Shown one piece after another: positions 14,630 through 22,821 of a stretch of 44,856 bases of DNA. The stretch is from Nonomuraea cypriaca (lineage in GTDB: Bacteria; Actinomycetota; Actinomycetes; Streptosporangiales; Streptosporangiaceae). The stretch is from positions 1 to 44,856 of the forward strand of contig NZ_JADOGI010000072.1 in NCBI RefSeq assembly GCF_015645445.1, read 5' to 3'. The notes beneath the pieces were generated by a model. That model did no database searches. It was not told the origin of the DNA and worked only from the letters and a program-made list of their open reading frames with translations. Both the position numbers and the translations under genes were made by a program. How positions within the stretch are numbered: the first letter of the stretch is position 1; each line of letters begins with the position of its first letter.

Positions 14630-17600
14630 CTAACGGCTGACGGTTTCGCCCAGGAGTGTCAGCGCGTCGTCCCTGCCCATCGCCACGCCCCTCGCGTACG
14701 CCGCCGCGAACGCCTCGTGACCCAGCGCGTCCGTCGCGGCGGCGGCGGTCCTGGCGACGTCGCGGTCACCGGCCACGGCGGTGCCGCGCAGGGCCACGGC
14801 CGCGCCGAGCAGCAGGGCCGCGCGTTCGGCCGTACCCGTGATGAGGGCATGACCGGCCAGTCCTTCGGCGACGTCGGCGAGCTCGACGGCCAGCCCCGAC
14901 TCCAGCGCGGCCGCCAGCGCCTGCCGGTGCCTGAGCGCGGCCTCCGGCACGTCCCCGGCCGCCTCGGCGAGCCGCCCGAGCGCGGTGAGCAACGGCCCCC
15001 TGATGACCTCGACGTGATACCCACCCGCCTCCGCCGCGTCGGCCGGGTCGAGTCGCGGGGCTGCCCCGGCGATTGCTGCGTCGGGTTGCTGGGCTGTCGC
15101 GGTGATGGCCTCCGCGGTGTCGGGTCGTCGGGCTATTGCGGCGGCGACCGGGTCGAGGTGCGGAGCCACCCCGGCGAGCGCTGCGTTGAGTCGTTGGGCT
15201 GCGCTGGTCAGGTCGCCGTTCAGGCGGGCTATCTCGCCGAGTTGGAGGTGGGCCCATGCCATCAGGTCCGGCCGCCCCAGCAGCCGGACCAGGTCGGCCG
15301 CGCGCTCGTAGTCGGCGTGCGCGGCGGCGGCGTCGCCCGATCGCCAGTGGGCGTCGGCGCGTCTGGCCAGCACGTCCACCAGCTCCTCGCGGGCGCCCAG
15401 CTCCTCCAGCAGGCCGACGGCCTCCTCCCACAGCCCCATGACGCGCGCCCACTCGCCGCGCCGGCTCCCGATGTGGGCGAGCCAGTCGAGCGCCTGGGCC
15501 TTCCCCCAGCGCTCGCCCACCGCGCCGAAGTCGGCCAGGACGGACACGAGCTCCCGCTCCGCTTCCGCGACCGAGCCGTCGAACAGCGTCAGCAGCGAGC
15601 GGCCGAGCCGGCCGAGCGCGCTGCTCCACGGATCGGCGGCGAGCACCCCTTTGACCTCTTCAGAGCCGGGCGGCCCCGCCGTCATCCCCCAGAGGGCCGG
15701 GCCGAACCGGTAGCGCATCGGCCGGTCGAGTGACTCGATGATCGCCCGTGCCCGTTCCCAGTGCGGTGACCCGGCGTCGGGTACGGCGTGCAGGACGGTC
15801 AGGACGTACTCGTCGGTCAGCGCGGCCGGCGGTTCCGTGCCGATCGCGTCGAGGAGGCGTACGGCGTGGTGGGTGGCCTGGCCGCGCCGCCCGCTCAGCC
15901 ACCAGTACATCGCCAGCGTGGCGATCAGCCGCAACGCCGCCGGCCTGTCGTGCGCCACGCTCCAGTGCAGCGCCGCCCCCAGGTTGGCGTCGTCGGCCGA
16001 CAGCGTGGCCAGCCAGTCGAGCTGCTCGGCCCGGTAGAGGTGCGGGTCCGCCTGCCGCGCCAGCTCCAGGCACCAGGCGGCGTGCGCCTGACGCAGCCTC
16101 GGCTCCTCGCCCGCCGCCGCCAGCCGTTCCAGGCAGAACAGGCGGATCGTGTCGAGCATCTGGTAGCGCTCGCCGTCGGTCTCCACGAGCGACTTGTCCA
16201 CCAGTCCCGCCAGCGGACCGGCGCCGTCCCCGCCGCACACCCGCTCGACCGCGGCCAGCGTGGCGCCCCCGGCGAACACCGAGAACCGCCTGGCCAGCGC
16301 CTGCTCCTCGGCGTCGAGCAGGCTCCAGCTCCACTCCACGACCGCGTGCAACGTCTGGTGGCGGGCGGCGGCCGTCCGGTCGCCGCGCGAGAGCAGCTGG
16401 AACCTCCCGTGTTCGGCCAGCCGGGCGGCGATCTCGGCCACGCCGTACGTACGCACCCTCGCCGCCGCCAACTCGATGGCCAGCGGGAGCCCGTCGAGGG
16501 CGGCGCAGATCCGCAGCACCGCGTCCAGGTTGCCGGACCCGACCGTGAAGCCCGGACGTACGGCCGCCGCCCGGTCGGCGAACAACCTGACCGCCGGGTA
16601 GCCGAGCGGGTCCCCTGCAGGGACGCCGTCGGGAACGGGGAGCGGGGCCAGCGGGACCAGGTGCTCGCCGGTCAGGCCGAGCGGCTCCCTGCTGGTGGCC
16701 AGGATGGTCAGCCCCGTGCAGTCGGCGAGCAGGCGGCGGGCGAGGGCGGCGGCCTCGGCAATCACGTGTTCGCAGTTGTCCAGGACGAGCAGAAGGTCCC
16801 GATCGGCCAGCGCCGCCACGAGGCGTTCCCCAGGACCGGGCAGGCCCGCCGTGTGCGGACGCAGCGCCGGCTCCCGCAACCCGAGCGCACCCAGCACCGC
16901 CCGCGCCACCTCCCCCTCAACCAACGACAAATCCACAAAACACACCTCCCCACCGCCATCTCGACCACCCGCCGAACCGTGGGTCCGGGCACCTGGGCGG
17001 CGGGTGGTCGCCTCGATGGCGAGGCGGGTTTTGCCGGTGCCGCCTGGGCCGACGATGGTGACGAGGCGGGTGGTACGCAGCTCCGCGAGGCGGGTCAGCT
17101 CCTCTTCCCGCCCCACGAAGCTGGTGAGCTGGTCCGGCGGCGCGGCCCTGGTCACGCGTGGCCGGCCACGGAGGATCTCCAGGTGCAGGGCCGCCAGCTC
17201 AGGCGAAGGGTCGGCGCCCAACTCGTCGGCGAGCAGGCGGCGTACCTCGTCGAACTCCGCCAGCGCCGCCCCCGGCCGGCCCGCCGCGTGCAGCGCCCGC
17301 ATCAGCAGCCCGCGCGCCCGCTCCCGCAGCGGATGCGCGGCGACGAGCTCCCGCAGCGCCGCCACCGGCGCGCCGTCCGGCAGCGCCAGCTCCGCCTCCA
17401 TGAGGTCCTCGGTGGCGGTCAGCCGCAGCTCCTCCAGCCGGTACGCCTGCACCCCCGCGAACGGCGCCTGCGCCACGTCCGCCAGCGCCGGCCCCCGCCA
17501 CAACGCCAGAGCCTCCCTGAGCACCGTGGCCGCGCCCGAGGGCCGCCCGGAAGCCAGCAGCCGCCGCCCCTCGGCGGCCAGCCGCTCGAACAGGTGCGCG

Positions 17601-17887
17601 TCCACGGCGTCCGGATCGACGGCGAGCCGGTAACCCGCCCCATGGGACTCGATCAGCCCGGCGGGCAGCCGCCGCCTGAGCCGGGAGATCTGGGCCTGCA
17701 CGGCGTTGGAGGCGCCTGAAGGGGGCCGGTCGCCGTACTGGCCGTCGATGATGCGCTCGACGCTCACCGGTCGTCCGGCGTCGAGCAGCAGCAGCGCGAG
17801 CAGGGCGCGCGGACGGGGGCCGCCGACCGCGACCGTCCCGCCGCCGGGGGACCGCACCAGGAGCGGGCCCAGAATGCCGAACTGCAC
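14630..17887 (-). CDS. SARP/AfsR-like regulator: winged helix, BTAD, NB-ARC ATPase and TPR
   Basis: 1085 residues from GTG 17887 (VQFGILGPLLV), the canonical opening of SARP winged-helix domains; a longer in-frame extension is unlikely. Order: OmpR-like winged helix (about 1-90), BTAD helical domain (about 95-240), NB-ARC/AAA module with Walker A GPGGTGKT (280-287), Walker B LLLVLDN and a winged-helix region, then TPR-like repeats to the end. Family knowledge: AfsR-type activators integrate ATP binding with control of secondary metabolism. Within the TPR part, near 15040-15190, there is a degenerate in-frame repeat of 105 bp (LDP-type units). A GACAAT -10-like element just upstream allows a leaderless start. 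It is followed by the monooxygenase gene. Confidence 0.92.
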   Translation of the reverse strand: MQFGILGPLLVRSPGGGTVAVGGPRPRALLALLLLDAGRPVSVERIIDGQYGDRPPSGASNAVQAQISRLRRRLPAGLIESHGAGYRLAVDPDAVDAHLFERLAAEGRRLLASGRPSGAATVLREALALWRGPALADVAQAPFAGVQAYRLEELRLTATEDLMEAELALPDGAPVAALRELVAAHPLRERARGLLMRALHAAGRPGAALAEFDEVRRLLADELGADPSPELAALHLEILRGRPRVTRAAPPDQLTSFVGREEELTRLAELRTTRLVTIVGPGGTGKTRLAIEATTRRPGARTHGSAGGRDGGGEVCFVDLSLVEGEVARAVLGALGLREPALRPHTAGLPGPGERLVAALADRDLLLVLDNCEHVIAEAAALARRLLADCTGLTILATSREPLGLTGEHLVPLAPLPVPDGVPAGDPLGYPAVRLFADRAAAVRPGFTVGSGNLDAVLRICAALDGLPLAIELAAARVRTYGVAEIAARLAEHGRFQLLSRGDRTAAARHQTLHAVVEWSWSLLDAEEQALARRFSVFAGGATLAAVERVCGGDGAGPLAGLVDKSLVETDGERYQMLDTIRLFCLERLAAAGEEPRLRQAHAAWCLELARQADPHLYRAEQLDWLATLSADDANLGAALHWSVAHDRPAALRLIATLAMYWWLSGRRGQATHHAVRLLDAIGTEPPAALTDEYVLTVLHAVPDAGSPHWERARAIIESLDRPMRYRFGPALWGMTAGPPGSEEVKGVLAADPWSSALGRLGRSLLTLFDGSVAEAERELVSVLADFGAVGERWGKAQALDWLAHIGSRRGEWARVMGLWEEAVGLLEELGAREELVDVLARRADAHWRSGDAAAAHADYERAADLVRLLGRPDLMAWAHLQLGEIARLNGDLTSAAQRLNAALAGVAPHLDPVAAAIARRPDTAEAITATAQQPDAAIAGAAPRLDPADAAEAGGYHVEVIRGPLLTALGRLAEAAGDVPEAALRHRQALAAALESGLAVELADVAEGLAGHALITGTAERAALLLGAAVALRGTAVAGDRDVARTAAAATDALGHEAFAAAYARGVAMGRDDALTLLGETVSR

Positions 17888-18022
17888 GAGCCCGATTGTC
17901 CCCCAACCGCAGCCGTACGGGCGCGATGCCTCCTTTTGAGCAGGCGCGACGGAATCATCGTTATGTCGTACGAAGGCACGTACGCGCCGGCCACGGGTCA
18001 ACCCTGCGCCACGCCCGCCTGC

Positions 18023-19591
18023 TCAGGCCACCGGCTCCTTCTGGCTCGGCGCCGGCAGGTCCACGCTGTCGCGCAGCGTGACCGGCTTGAGGAACAGCGC
18101 CGCCACCACGCCGATGACCGAGATGGCCGCCGAGATCAGGAAGATGTGGCCGGTGGCGTCGCCGTACGCGGTGGTCACGATGCCCTTGAACGGCTCGGGC
18201 AGCGCGGCGATGTCGAGGGTGCCCGCGCTCGCGCCCGCCTTGGAGGGGTCGATCCCGGCCTTGGCCAGTCCCTCGCTGATGCCGGACGCGACGTGGTTGG
18301 CGAGGACCGCGCCGAGCACGGACACGCCGATGGTGCCGCCGAGCGAGCGGAAGAACGTGATCGCGCCGCTGGCCGCGCCGAGTTCGCGCAGCGGGACGGT
18401 GTTCTGGACGGCCAGCACGAGGTTCTGCATCGTCATGCCGACTCCGGAGCCGACCAGCAGCATCGCGGCCATCATGAGCGGGATCGGGGTCTGGTGGTCC
18501 GTCGTGGACAGCACGAGGAAGCCGACGGTGAGCACGAGCGAGCCGACCACGATGTACGGCTTGATGCGGCCGCTCCTGGAGATCATGCGACCGGTGATCG
18601 TCGAGGAGATCAGCACGCCGAGCATCATCGGGATCGTGAGCAGGCCCGCCTCGGTCGGGCTGAAGCCGCGGCCGGTCTGGAAGTACTGGCCGAGGAAGAC
18701 CGAGCCGCCGAACATCGCCATGCCGACCGCGAGGCTGGCCACGATGGCCAGGGCGGGCGTACGACGCCGGATGACGTGCAGAGGCACGACCGGCTCCTTG
18801 ACCTTCGACTCGACCAAGGTCGCGAGCGCCAGGAGCAGCACCCCGCCGCCGACCATGGCGCCGGTCTGCCAGGAGAGCCAGTCGAAGGAGTTGCCCACGA
18901 AGGTGACCCAGATGAGGATGACGCTGACGCCTGCGGCGATCAGGGTGGCGCCCACGTAGTCGATCTTGACGTCGGGCCGGCGGACGCTGACGACCTTCAG
19001 CGTCTTCTGCAGCATGAAGAAGGCGATCACGGTGAACGGCACCGCGACGAAGAAGCACCAGCGCCAGCCCAGCCAGGAGGTGTCCGCGATCAGCCCGCCG
19101 AGCAGCGGCCCTGCCACGGTGGCGACGGCCATGACGCCGCCCAGGTAACCGTTGTACTTGCCGCGGTCCTTGGGGCTGATCATCGCCGCGATGATGACCT
19201 GCACCAGGACCTGCAGGGCGCCCATGCCGAGGCCCTGCACCGCGCGGAAGGTGATGAGCTGCGCGGTGTCCTGGGCGAAGCCGCAGGCCAGCGAGCTGAC
19301 CATGAAGATCCCGATGGAGATCTGGAGCAGCAGCTTCTTGCTGAACAGGTCCGCCAGCTTGCCCCAGATCGGCGTGGACGCCGTGGAGGCCAGCAGCGAG
19401 GCGGTGACCACCCATGTGTACTGCGACTGTGTGCCCTTGAGCGCTCCGACGATCTGCGGCAGCGCGACCGACACGATCGTGGCGCTGATCATTGCGACGA
19501 ACAGCACCAGCAGCAGCCCGCTGAGGGCTTCCATGATCTGCCGGTGCGACATCGGTTCCGTGGCTGGAGCCGTAGCCGTTGGTGCGCTCAC
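18023..19591 (-). CDS. DHA2-family MFS drug exporter (EmrB/QacA type, 14 TM)
   Basis: 522 residues from GTG 19591, chosen because GGGGAGG lies six bases upstream; a TTG two codons earlier overlaps that site. Motif C and 14-TM architecture are apparent; the DHA2 hallmark region GWRWCFFVAVPF and PKDRGKYNG (motif A between TM2/3 and similar loops) are present. Family knowledge: proton-driven efflux of cationic or amphipathic drugs. It is divergent from a TetR gene across a 94-bp region with a large palindrome, the typical repressor/exporter arrangement. The SARP and monooxygenase genes lie downstream on the same strand. Confidence 0.94.
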   Translation of the reverse strand: MSAPTATAPATEPMSHRQIMEALSGLLLVLFVAMISATIVSVALPQIVGALKGTQSQYTWVVTASLLASTASTPIWGKLADLFSKKLLLQISIGIFMVSSLACGFAQDTAQLITFRAVQGLGMGALQVLVQVIIAAMISPKDRGKYNGYLGGVMAVATVAGPLLGGLIADTSWLGWRWCFFVAVPFTVIAFFMLQKTLKVVSVRRPDVKIDYVGATLIAAGVSVILIWVTFVGNSFDWLSWQTGAMVGGGVLLLALATLVESKVKEPVVPLHVIRRRTPALAIVASLAVGMAMFGGSVFLGQYFQTGRGFSPTEAGLLTIPMMLGVLISSTITGRMISRSGRIKPYIVVGSLVLTVGFLVLSTTDHQTPIPLMMAAMLLVGSGVGMTMQNLVLAVQNTVPLRELGAASGAITFFRSLGGTIGVSVLGAVLANHVASGISEGLAKAGIDPSKAGASAGTLDIAALPEPFKGIVTTAYGDATGHIFLISAAISVIGVVAALFLKPVTLRDSVDLPAPSQKEPVA

Positions 19592-19625
19592 GCGCAACCT
19601 CCCCGTAAGGTTCTTGGTAAAAGAG

Positions 19626-19655
19626 TGCTCAGTGGGAAACTTTTCTCAATGAGCA
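19626..19655. promoter_or_regulatory. 30-bp palindromic operator between the MFS exporter and TetR genes
   Basis: Outer arms TGCTCA (19626-19631) and TGAGCA (19650-19655) and inner arms GAAA / TTTC around 19636-19645 match symmetrically, with only single-position breaks. The size and place fit a TetR-family operator controlling both divergent genes. Prediction: binding by the 19686-20264 product blocks both promoters. Confidence 0.7.
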
Positions 19656-19685
19656 TATATTCCCGGACATAGGATTAATGTCATC

Positions 19686-20264
19686 ATGGGAACCACGGTT
19701 GGTCTGCGGGAGCGTAAGAAGGCTGAGACGCGCCAGGCAGTACACGAGGCAGCACTACGCCTGGTAGTGGAGCACGGACTCGACGCAGTCACGGTCGAGT
19801 CCATCGCCGACGCGGCGCACATCTCGCGGCGGACCTTCTCCAACTACTTCGCCGGCAAGGAGGACGCCCTCCTCTACGGCGAGGAGCAGCGTGTCCGCAC
19901 CCTGACGGAGCAGATCCGGGCCCGGCCACCGGGGGAGACGGCCTGGCAGGCGCTGTGCGCTGCCGCGGGAGAGCTCCTGGAGAACGTGGGCGAGCCGGAG
20001 CGCGAGTGGGCGCAGCGCACCCGGCTGGCCAAGCAGCACCCCTCGCTGCTGGCCAGGCAACTGGCCAACCTGGCGGCGCTGGAACGCGACCTGGCCGAGG
20101 CGGTGGCCGGGCGCGAGAGCCCGGTCCCGCCCCGGCTGCTGGCGGCAGCCTTCATGACCGTGATGCGCCTGGCCCAGCACCTGTGGATCGAGGAGGAGCA
20201 GGCCCGCACCATGCGCGAGGTCGTGCTGGAGACCCTGGACCAGATGGCCCGCTCCTTCACCTGA
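19686..20264 (+). CDS. TetR-family repressor, probable regulator of the MFS exporter
   Basis: 192 residues. The N-terminal helix-turn-helix is clear: RKKAETRQAVHEAALRL, then VTVESIADAAHISRRTFSNYFAGKEDAL (about 35-62). The C-terminal ligand domain resembles the MftR/TetR_C_17-like group with conserved WAQRTRLAKQHPSLLARQL. It is divergent from the MFS gene with a shared palindrome. Expected to dimerise and bind that operator until a transported drug or metabolite releases it (inference from family). Confidence 0.92.
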   Translation: MGTTVGLRERKKAETRQAVHEAALRLVVEHGLDAVTVESIADAAHISRRTFSNYFAGKEDALLYGEEQRVRTLTEQIRARPPGETAWQALCAAAGELLENVGEPEREWAQRTRLAKQHPSLLARQLANLAALERDLAEAVAGRESPVPPRLLAAAFMTVMRLAQHLWIEEEQARTMREVVLETLDQMARSFT

Positions 20265-20286
20265 GGGGAGACCTGAGGGGAGGCGG

Positions 20287-20520
20287 TCAGGCCCGGTCGT
20301 CGCCGATGACGTGGCCGGTTAAGGTGTCCACGTCCACGTCCACGGCGGAGCGGGCCACCACGGCGCAGTCACTGACCAGGACCAGGTGCAGGCGTCCGCT
20401 CGTCCAGCCCGCCGGCAGCTCGGCGTGGACCTCGGCGGCGTCGCTGAGCAGGAACGGCTTGGCCGCGATCCACGGCCCCCGCTCACCCGCGGCACCGGCT
20501 GATCGTCCGGGACAGCACGG
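20287..20520 (-). pseudogene. Possible remnant of an unknown gene
   Basis: In the 347-bp gap between TetR and the next gene, the minus frame ending at 20287 encodes protein-like sequence (WIAAKPFLLSDAAEVHAEL, then LHLVLVSDCAVVARSAVDVD) with plausible alternating beta-strands, but no ATG or GTG start with a ribosome site before it; upstream the frame becomes low-quality Arg/Pro sequence. It may be the 3' end of a broken gene or may use a start I cannot see. No family recognised. Confidence 0.25.
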
Positions 20521-20611
20521 CCGGGCGAGCCGGCCTGAGCCCGGGGTAGCGCTGGATATACCTCCGATGCTCGCCGTCGCGCCCGTGTGCCGCCCGCCGG
20601 ACGTCGTTTGA

Positions 20612-21316
20612 ATGGCGGGCATGATGATCACTTTTCCGGGGCGCTGGGTCGAGGGCACGGGGCTGGTGCTCGGACCCGGGCTGCTCCTCGCCGGGGTGCT
20701 CACCCGGCTCGGCTCGGACGACTTCTTCCCCGGCCAGCTCGCCGCCTACGTCGCCGACCCGGGGCGGATGGTGCTGTCGTACAGTCTGTTCGCGGCCGGG
20801 GTCGTGCTGCTGTGGCCCGCGGTGACCGCGTTGGCCCGGCTGATCGGGGCGACACATCCTGGGTGGGCGCGGTGGGGGCTCACGCTGGTGGTCCTCGGGC
20901 TGTTCGGGCGGGTGTTCCATGCCGGGGCGAGCCACCTGGCCTTCCAACTGGTGGACGCGCTCGGGCCTGCGGCGGCGCAGCGCGTGGTCGAGGCGACGTA
21001 CGGTGCCTTCCACGTCTTCAAGGCGGTCAACGTCTGCGTCATGGGCGGCTGGATCGTGCTCGCCGTCGGCGCCTACCGTTCCCGGGCGCTCGGGCCGGTC
21101 CGATGCGTCGCGCTGGGACTGGCGGCCGGGCTGCCGCTGGGCGTCCTCAAGGGCAGCACCGACCCCGTCTCGCTGGCCGCACTGCTCGGGCTCGCCGTCG
21201 CGCTGATGCCACTCGGCGTCACCATGCTGAGGAACGGCCCCGCACCCCTGTGGTGGGCCGTGGCACTCACCGTCGCGTCGGTCCCCGCCGCCTTCTTCAT
21301 CGGGATGGCCGGCTGA
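20612..21316 (+). CDS. Integral membrane protein of unknown function
   Basis: 234 residues with about six to seven hydrophobic segments and short loops; no signal peptide other than the first helix (TGLVLGPGLLLAGVLTRLG). The sequence is similar in pattern to small actinobacterial DUF4386-like membrane proteins, but I cannot assign it firmly. The start is taken at ATG 20612 (two further ATGs at codons 4 and 5 are alternatives). The stop is only 20 bp from the convergent acyl-CoA synthetase stop. No functional residues recognised. Confidence 0.75.
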   Translation: MAGMMITFPGRWVEGTGLVLGPGLLLAGVLTRLGSDDFFPGQLAAYVADPGRMVLSYSLFAAGVVLLWPAVTALARLIGATHPGWARWGLTLVVLGLFGRVFHAGASHLAFQLVDALGPAAAQRVVEATYGAFHVFKAVNVCVMGGWIVLAVGAYRSRALGPVRCVALGLAAGLPLGVLKGSTDPVSLAALLGLAVALMPLGVTMLRNGPAPLWWAVALTVASVPAAFFIGMAG

Positions 21317-21336
21317 TCTAGAGCTACAGCCCGACG

Positions 21337-22821
21337 TCAGCGCGGGGTTGCCGCAGGGCGGGTGAGGGCGCTCTTGAGGATCTTGCCGGTGGCGCTCATC
21401 GGCAATTCCGCCACGAACGAGATCCGCCGTGGATACTTGTAGGCGGCCACTCGCTCCTTGACGAAGTCCCGCAGGTCCTCACAGGTGACCGGGGCGCGCA
21501 GGGAGACCGTGGCCTCGATCTCCTCGCCGAGTTCCGGGTGCGGCACGCCGAAGACGGCGGCCTGGCGGACCGCCGGGTGCTCGTACAGGACTTCTTCCAC
21601 CTCGCGCGGGTAGACGGTGTAGCCGCCGCGGATGATCACGTCGCGGCGCCGGTCCACCAGGAAGAAGAAGCCGTCGTCGTCGACCCTGCCGAGGTCGCCG
21701 GTGTAGAACCAGCCGTCGCGGATGGCCTCGGCCGTGGCCACCGGGTCGTTCCAGTAGCCCTTCATCACGTTGGGGCCGCGTACGACGATCTCGCCGATCG
21801 CGCCGCAGGGGGCCTCGCGGCCGTCCTCGGCCATGACCTTCATCTCGACGCCCCTGATCGGCCAGCCGATCGAGCCGGCGCGCAGGCCGTCGCCGCCCCG
21901 GTTCGTGGCGGCCACAGGGGAGGTCTCGCTGAGGCCGTACCCCTCGATGATCTGACAGCCGAAGCGGTCCTGGTACGCCCTCAGCACGTCCAGGGGCAGC
22001 GCCGCCCCGCCCGAGGCGCACACCCGCAGCATCGACATGTCGGAGGCGCCGGGATGGTCGAGCAGCGCGATGAACATCGTCGGCACGCCCTGGAAGACCG
22101 TCACCCCGTCGCGCCTGATGACCTCCAGCGCCCGCCCGGCCTCGAACCTGGGCAGCAGCGTCAGCCGCGCGCCCGCGTGCACGGTCGCGTTGAGCGAGCA
22201 CGTCTGGCCGAACGTGTGGTAGAGCGGCAGCGCGCCGAGCACCACGTCGTCCACGCCGAGCGCGTGCATGCGGGCCACGGTGGCCGCGTTGCCGCCCAGG
22301 TTCGCGTGGGTCAGCTCGATGCCCTTCGGCCGCCCGGTCGTCCCCGACGTGTAGTGGATGACGGCCGTGTCGTCGGCGCCCATGCCGGCGATCTCGTGCT
22401 CGGCGGCCACGCCCCGCAGCAGCCGGCGGAACTCCCCTGGCACCACGAAGAAGCAGTCCGTGCTCGTGCTCGCCGAGCCGGCCTCGGCGGTCTCCGCGAA
22501 CGCGTGCCAGGCGATGAGCAGCCGCGCCCCGCAGTCCCCGAGGTACGCGGCGATCTCCCGCCGCTTCAGCAGCGGATCGAGCGGGACCACCACGGCGCCG
22601 GCCCGCAGCACCCCGTAGTAGACGACGCCGAACTCGGGCACGTTCGGCAGCATGATCGCGACCCGGTCGCCGGGGCCGATGCCGCGGCCCCGCAGCAGGC
22701 CCGCGAGCCGCGCGCTCAGCTCGTCGAGCGTGCCGTAGGTGAGCTCCGCCTCGTCCAGCGTGAGAACCGCTCTGCCGCCGAGTCGCCCTGCGGCGGTGTG
22801 GAGCCGGTCAGCGAGGTTCAT
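21337..22821 (-). CDS. Acyl-CoA synthetase (AMP-forming, long-chain fatty acid-CoA ligase type)
   Basis: 494 residues from ATG 22821. The ATP/AMP motif is YTSGTTGRPKG (157-167); then YGLSETSP, the YTGDLGRVDDDGFFFLVDR motif with the hinge region VDRRRDVIIRGG, and the C-terminal catalytic Lys near 480 in SATGKILK. This is a complete ANL-superfamily ligase: carboxylate + ATP to acyl-AMP, then acyl-CoA. The chain length or aryl preference cannot be read. The gene start overlaps the end of the PucR gene by 14 bases, so the two are coupled. An in-frame ATG 12 codons earlier (22857) is an alternative start; neither has a good Shine-Dalgarno. Confidence 0.92.
   Translation of the reverse strand: MNLADRLHTAAGRLGGRAVLTLDEAELTYGTLDELSARLAGLLRGRGIGPGDRVAIMLPNVPEFGVVYYGVLRAGAVVVPLDPLLKRREIAAYLGDCGARLLIAWHAFAETAEAGSASTSTDCFFVVPGEFRRLLRGVAAEHEIAGMGADDTAVIHYTSGTTGRPKGIELTHANLGGNAATVARMHALGVDDVVLGALPLYHTFGQTCSLNATVHAGARLTLLPRFEAGRALEVIRRDGVTVFQGVPTMFIALLDHPGASDMSMLRVCASGGAALPLDVLRAYQDRFGCQIIEGYGLSETSPVAATNRGGDGLRAGSIGWPIRGVEMKVMAEDGREAPCGAIGEIVVRGPNVMKGYWNDPVATAEAIRDGWFYTGDLGRVDDDGFFFLVDRRRDVIIRGGYTVYPREVEEVLYEHPAVRQAAVFGVPHPELGEEIEATVSLRAPVTCEDLRDFVKERVAAYKYPRRISFVAELPMSATGKILKSALTRPAATPR

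Noticed and set aside
17936..19672. A 578-codon plus-strand frame opposite the MFS gene, very rich in Asp/His/Glu/Arg
   Set aside because: Biased composition is the complement of hydrophobic codons in a membrane protein; it also overlaps the TetR operator.
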